A stretch of 64,000 nt of DNA, taken from Daucus carota subsp. sativus. Its lineage: Eukaryota > Streptophyta > Magnoliopsida > Apiales > Apiaceae. Both the position numbers and the translations under genes were made by a program. The notes under the pieces are model-generated. The model saw nothing but the letters and a program-made list of their open reading frames with translations, had not been told where the DNA came from and searched no databases. The stretch is taken from assembly GCF_001625215.2 (NCBI RefSeq), contig NC_030381.2, positions 38,872,689 through 38,936,688 of the forward strand, read 5' to 3'. Positions 61,713-64,000 of this stretch are shown here, piece by piece (the first letter of the stretch is position 1; each line of letters opens with the position of its first letter).

Positions 61713-64000
61713 CTGTAACTAAAAATTGGTTGACCTGAGAAGCATAAGAGTATATACTGTATATATATGCTAAGCAATATCTACATATGATTGGATCGGA
61801 GATATGGGTGCCTCCTGAGTTGCGTCAGGAGTCAGAATTGGTATAATTTTTTGAGAGAGATGGATTAGCGTGGTCCATTAGATAGAAAGATATCAAGAGC
61901 TGTAATGAACTGATACCGCATCTATCAGTTTCGCCATTTGTATCCTTATAATTAATTATTGTAAAGACAGAAACTTTATAAATGCTCCGGTGTCATCCCT
62001 GCATACAAGTGAAGTGAACGATATAATACCAAAAAAAAAAATACAATGAATTTAAGGGGTGTTTGGATTAAGGTTGGGAATGGGAATCGAGAATGGAAAT
62101 GGAGGGTATGGGAATGAGAATGATAGGAAATCCAGAGGATGAGAAGGATATGATTTAACTACGCAGAAGGATTGAGGTTCCTATTCCATACAACCAAATA
62201 ACCAATCCAAACATTTATGCATGAGATTGAAGTTTCAATTCTCGTTAACGGACTAATTAACTATAAACCAAACACTCACTTGGCATATTCTATTTATTAA
62301 TATAGCATCCACTTTTGAGATCTGAAAGGCTACTTACTATTCATTCTAAAAGTAAAGCATCAAGATTCAAGAACCGAATGCAAAAGCCAGCAAATCTAAA
62401 TTAACAGACTTGCAGACTCATATCCTGGAGCATATGAATAGGACAAGAGGATGATAATTTCATACAAGTTTGCTATTTGCCATACATTTAGCAGATACCT
62501 CCTTCACTGAGAATGTTTCTCTTGATTGTTTGCACTTCACAAACTCCTTCCCTTCTCCTTCTGCGCACACTTCTACAATGACATTGTCTTACTCAGGGTA
62601 TGCAATACTAACCATCTGTCTGTATTGACAAAGGGAAACAAAGGCAACACACACTATTTCTCTGTAAAGATAGTAGGTCGTACACAGTCCTGCTGCAGAG
62701 ATACTTCACTAATCTACCATAATAGCTAAGTAAAGTTTTAGGCTATCAGAGATCCTTCCGTTTGCTGTGCGACTTTTCTGTATCCCTCCAATTCATCACA
62801 ATGAGATTGAGATGTCCTGCATTACTAGGTCCGCTTACAAGACTTATATTAAGACTACAACTGAAGAAAATATATCTGCCCGCCTTGGCTACTTCCACAA
62901 AACTTTGAAACTATATATAATCTGTTTCTTTGCATAACAGGAACCAACAAGTCATTACAAAATTTCACCCTGTGACACTTGGGAGACCTAAACTTTACCA
63001 GATTCCAGCTCTTAACAATGGTCTTCCAGGAAGCAATTAGTGAAACAACCTGCAGCTTACTACAACTATAAGGCATAAGCTAATGCATTCTTACAAAATT
63101 TACTTCAAGATATTCTTGAATACCACTAGATAACAAAAAATTAGAAATGCATTATGTACTTTCGACTACACTCCCCTTGTATTCGAAAACACAAGTAGAT
63201 TAAGAGACTGTTTTTATATGATTAAGCTAATACATGACAGAAAATCATTATCTGCCATCTAGACTTTTATATTGTTCGCCCTTGAGAAATTATCTCCACT
63301 TTTTCGCCTCTCTAGACTCACCTTGGCAATAAAAAGAGGTTCCAAAACTGAGAATTTTCGAACTTAATTGAAATAGATAATATCTCATAGCAACATCCTG
63401 GCTTCTAGACCATAACTCTGCAAGCTTCAATACTCATAACTGTAAACAGCGTAAGTGATAACCTTTCAAAAAACGCCCTCAGTTCCTCAAGATCTTTTAC
63501 AGCAAGAATTAATTAATATTATAAAATTGTGCAACAAACAAAACTAAGAAAAGAATCAAAAATAAGAACTGATCACTTGTAAAATGATTGTAGGCTGCAG
63601 CTTCAATCAGACCTTCTGCTGATCCAGCTTCAGCAAGCACTAACAGTGAACACCCTATCCACACTCAGAGTTGATTGGTGCTCTTTGCAACTCTGGTCCC
63701 TATACCTTTATGAAGTTTTCTCCGCAATCCGGATTGCCCTGAAATTCCTAGTTTAAATGCAAACACTTCTAACTCTAATGATTAAGCAGGTCGAAGATTG
63801 AAATCTTATTTTGTATGTAGGAAAAAAAATTAAGAGAGATTAAGGGTAGAAAGAGAGTGAAGTGAGATATCTTTGTGGTGATTGCTCCATCAGATTCATT
63901 TACTATGTATAGCTCAGGGAGTGAATGCCAAAGAATTGTCAAAACCAGGCGGTGCTGCCAATTGCTCTGATTAGAACTAGTGGAGTGATGACTCTTGTAG
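61713..64000. other. Transporter promoter and unassigned right edge
   Basis: 61713 to about 62040 is the transporter leader/promoter. A MITE lies at 62054-62281. From 62282 to the end I recognise no gene; the sequence is less AT-rich than other spacers and has splice-like signals on the minus strand (for example CTAGGAATTTCAG ahead of a short frame at about 63700-63745), so it may be UTR or intron of a gene that continues right of the window. Confidence 0.4.
62054..62281. mobile_element. MITE, GTTTGG family, copy 2
   Basis: Ends AGGGGTGTTTGGATTA and the inverse of AACCAAACACTCACT pair imperfectly. The interior repeats GGGAATGGGAAT and has GCATGAGATTGAAGTTTC..CTCGTTAAC as in 26867-27073. Confidence 0.5.

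Noticed and set aside
63560-64000. Possible exons on the minus strand at the right edge
   Set aside because: Splice-like borders and short open frames exist, but no protein family is recognisable and the gene would lie mostly outside the window.

Overview
The window is nuclear DNA of a flowering plant, almost certainly a eudicot. Genes are split by AT-rich GT-AG introns, the spaces between them are AT-rich and full of small DNA transposons, and every recognisable protein is a plant family member (PHR2, a DYW-type PPR protein, MED28, a MOT-type molybdate transporter, MIR164). The many Stowaway-type elements with CTCCCTCCGTCC ends would suit an asterid such as an umbellifer, but that is only a guess.

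Layout, left to right. 1-2056: 3' end of an LTR retrotransposon, with tandem repeats, a polypurine tract and an 882-bp LTR. 2057-3785: the end of a CACTA transposon carrying scraps of host exons, one from a TM9SF/nonaspanin gene. 4227-5672 (-): SmD2. 7074-11124 (-): mitochondrial ribosomal protein uL4m, seven exons. 12275-16519 (-): alpha/beta hydrolase of the monoacylglycerol lipase / caffeoylshikimate esterase group, eight exons. 18494-20105 and 23931-25832 (+): a tandem pair of RPL22 (eL22) genes, separated by a transposon-rich spacer. 27562-30801 (+): RNA polymerase subunit RPB8. 31378-33132 (+): intronless PPR-DYW gene. 34825-38802 (-): PHR2. 41955-44207 (+): plastid-type SAM-dependent methyltransferase with a GC-AG first intron. 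48752-48853 (-): MIR164 hairpin with its own TATA box. 52025-54614 (+): MED28. 55240-59461 (-): U2B''. 60321-61712 (-): intronless molybdate transporter. 61713-64000: no gene recognised.

Many of the genes serve gene expression: splicing (SmD2, U2B''), transcription (RPB8, MED28), translation (uL4m, two eL22) and organelle RNA editing (PPR-DYW). They lie on both strands with kilobases between them, so this is a gene-dense euchromatic segment and not an operon-like cluster.

The most noteworthy observations are the MIR164 locus with a duplicated CATGCATG-rich block beside it; the RPL22 pair, whose coding regions differ at only five silent sites while their introns have diverged; a three-level transposon nest; a fold-back MITE family with 9-bp target duplications; and two elements bounded by (TA)n tracts, one holding an array of TGACGTGG palindromes. 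No wholly new biological system was found.
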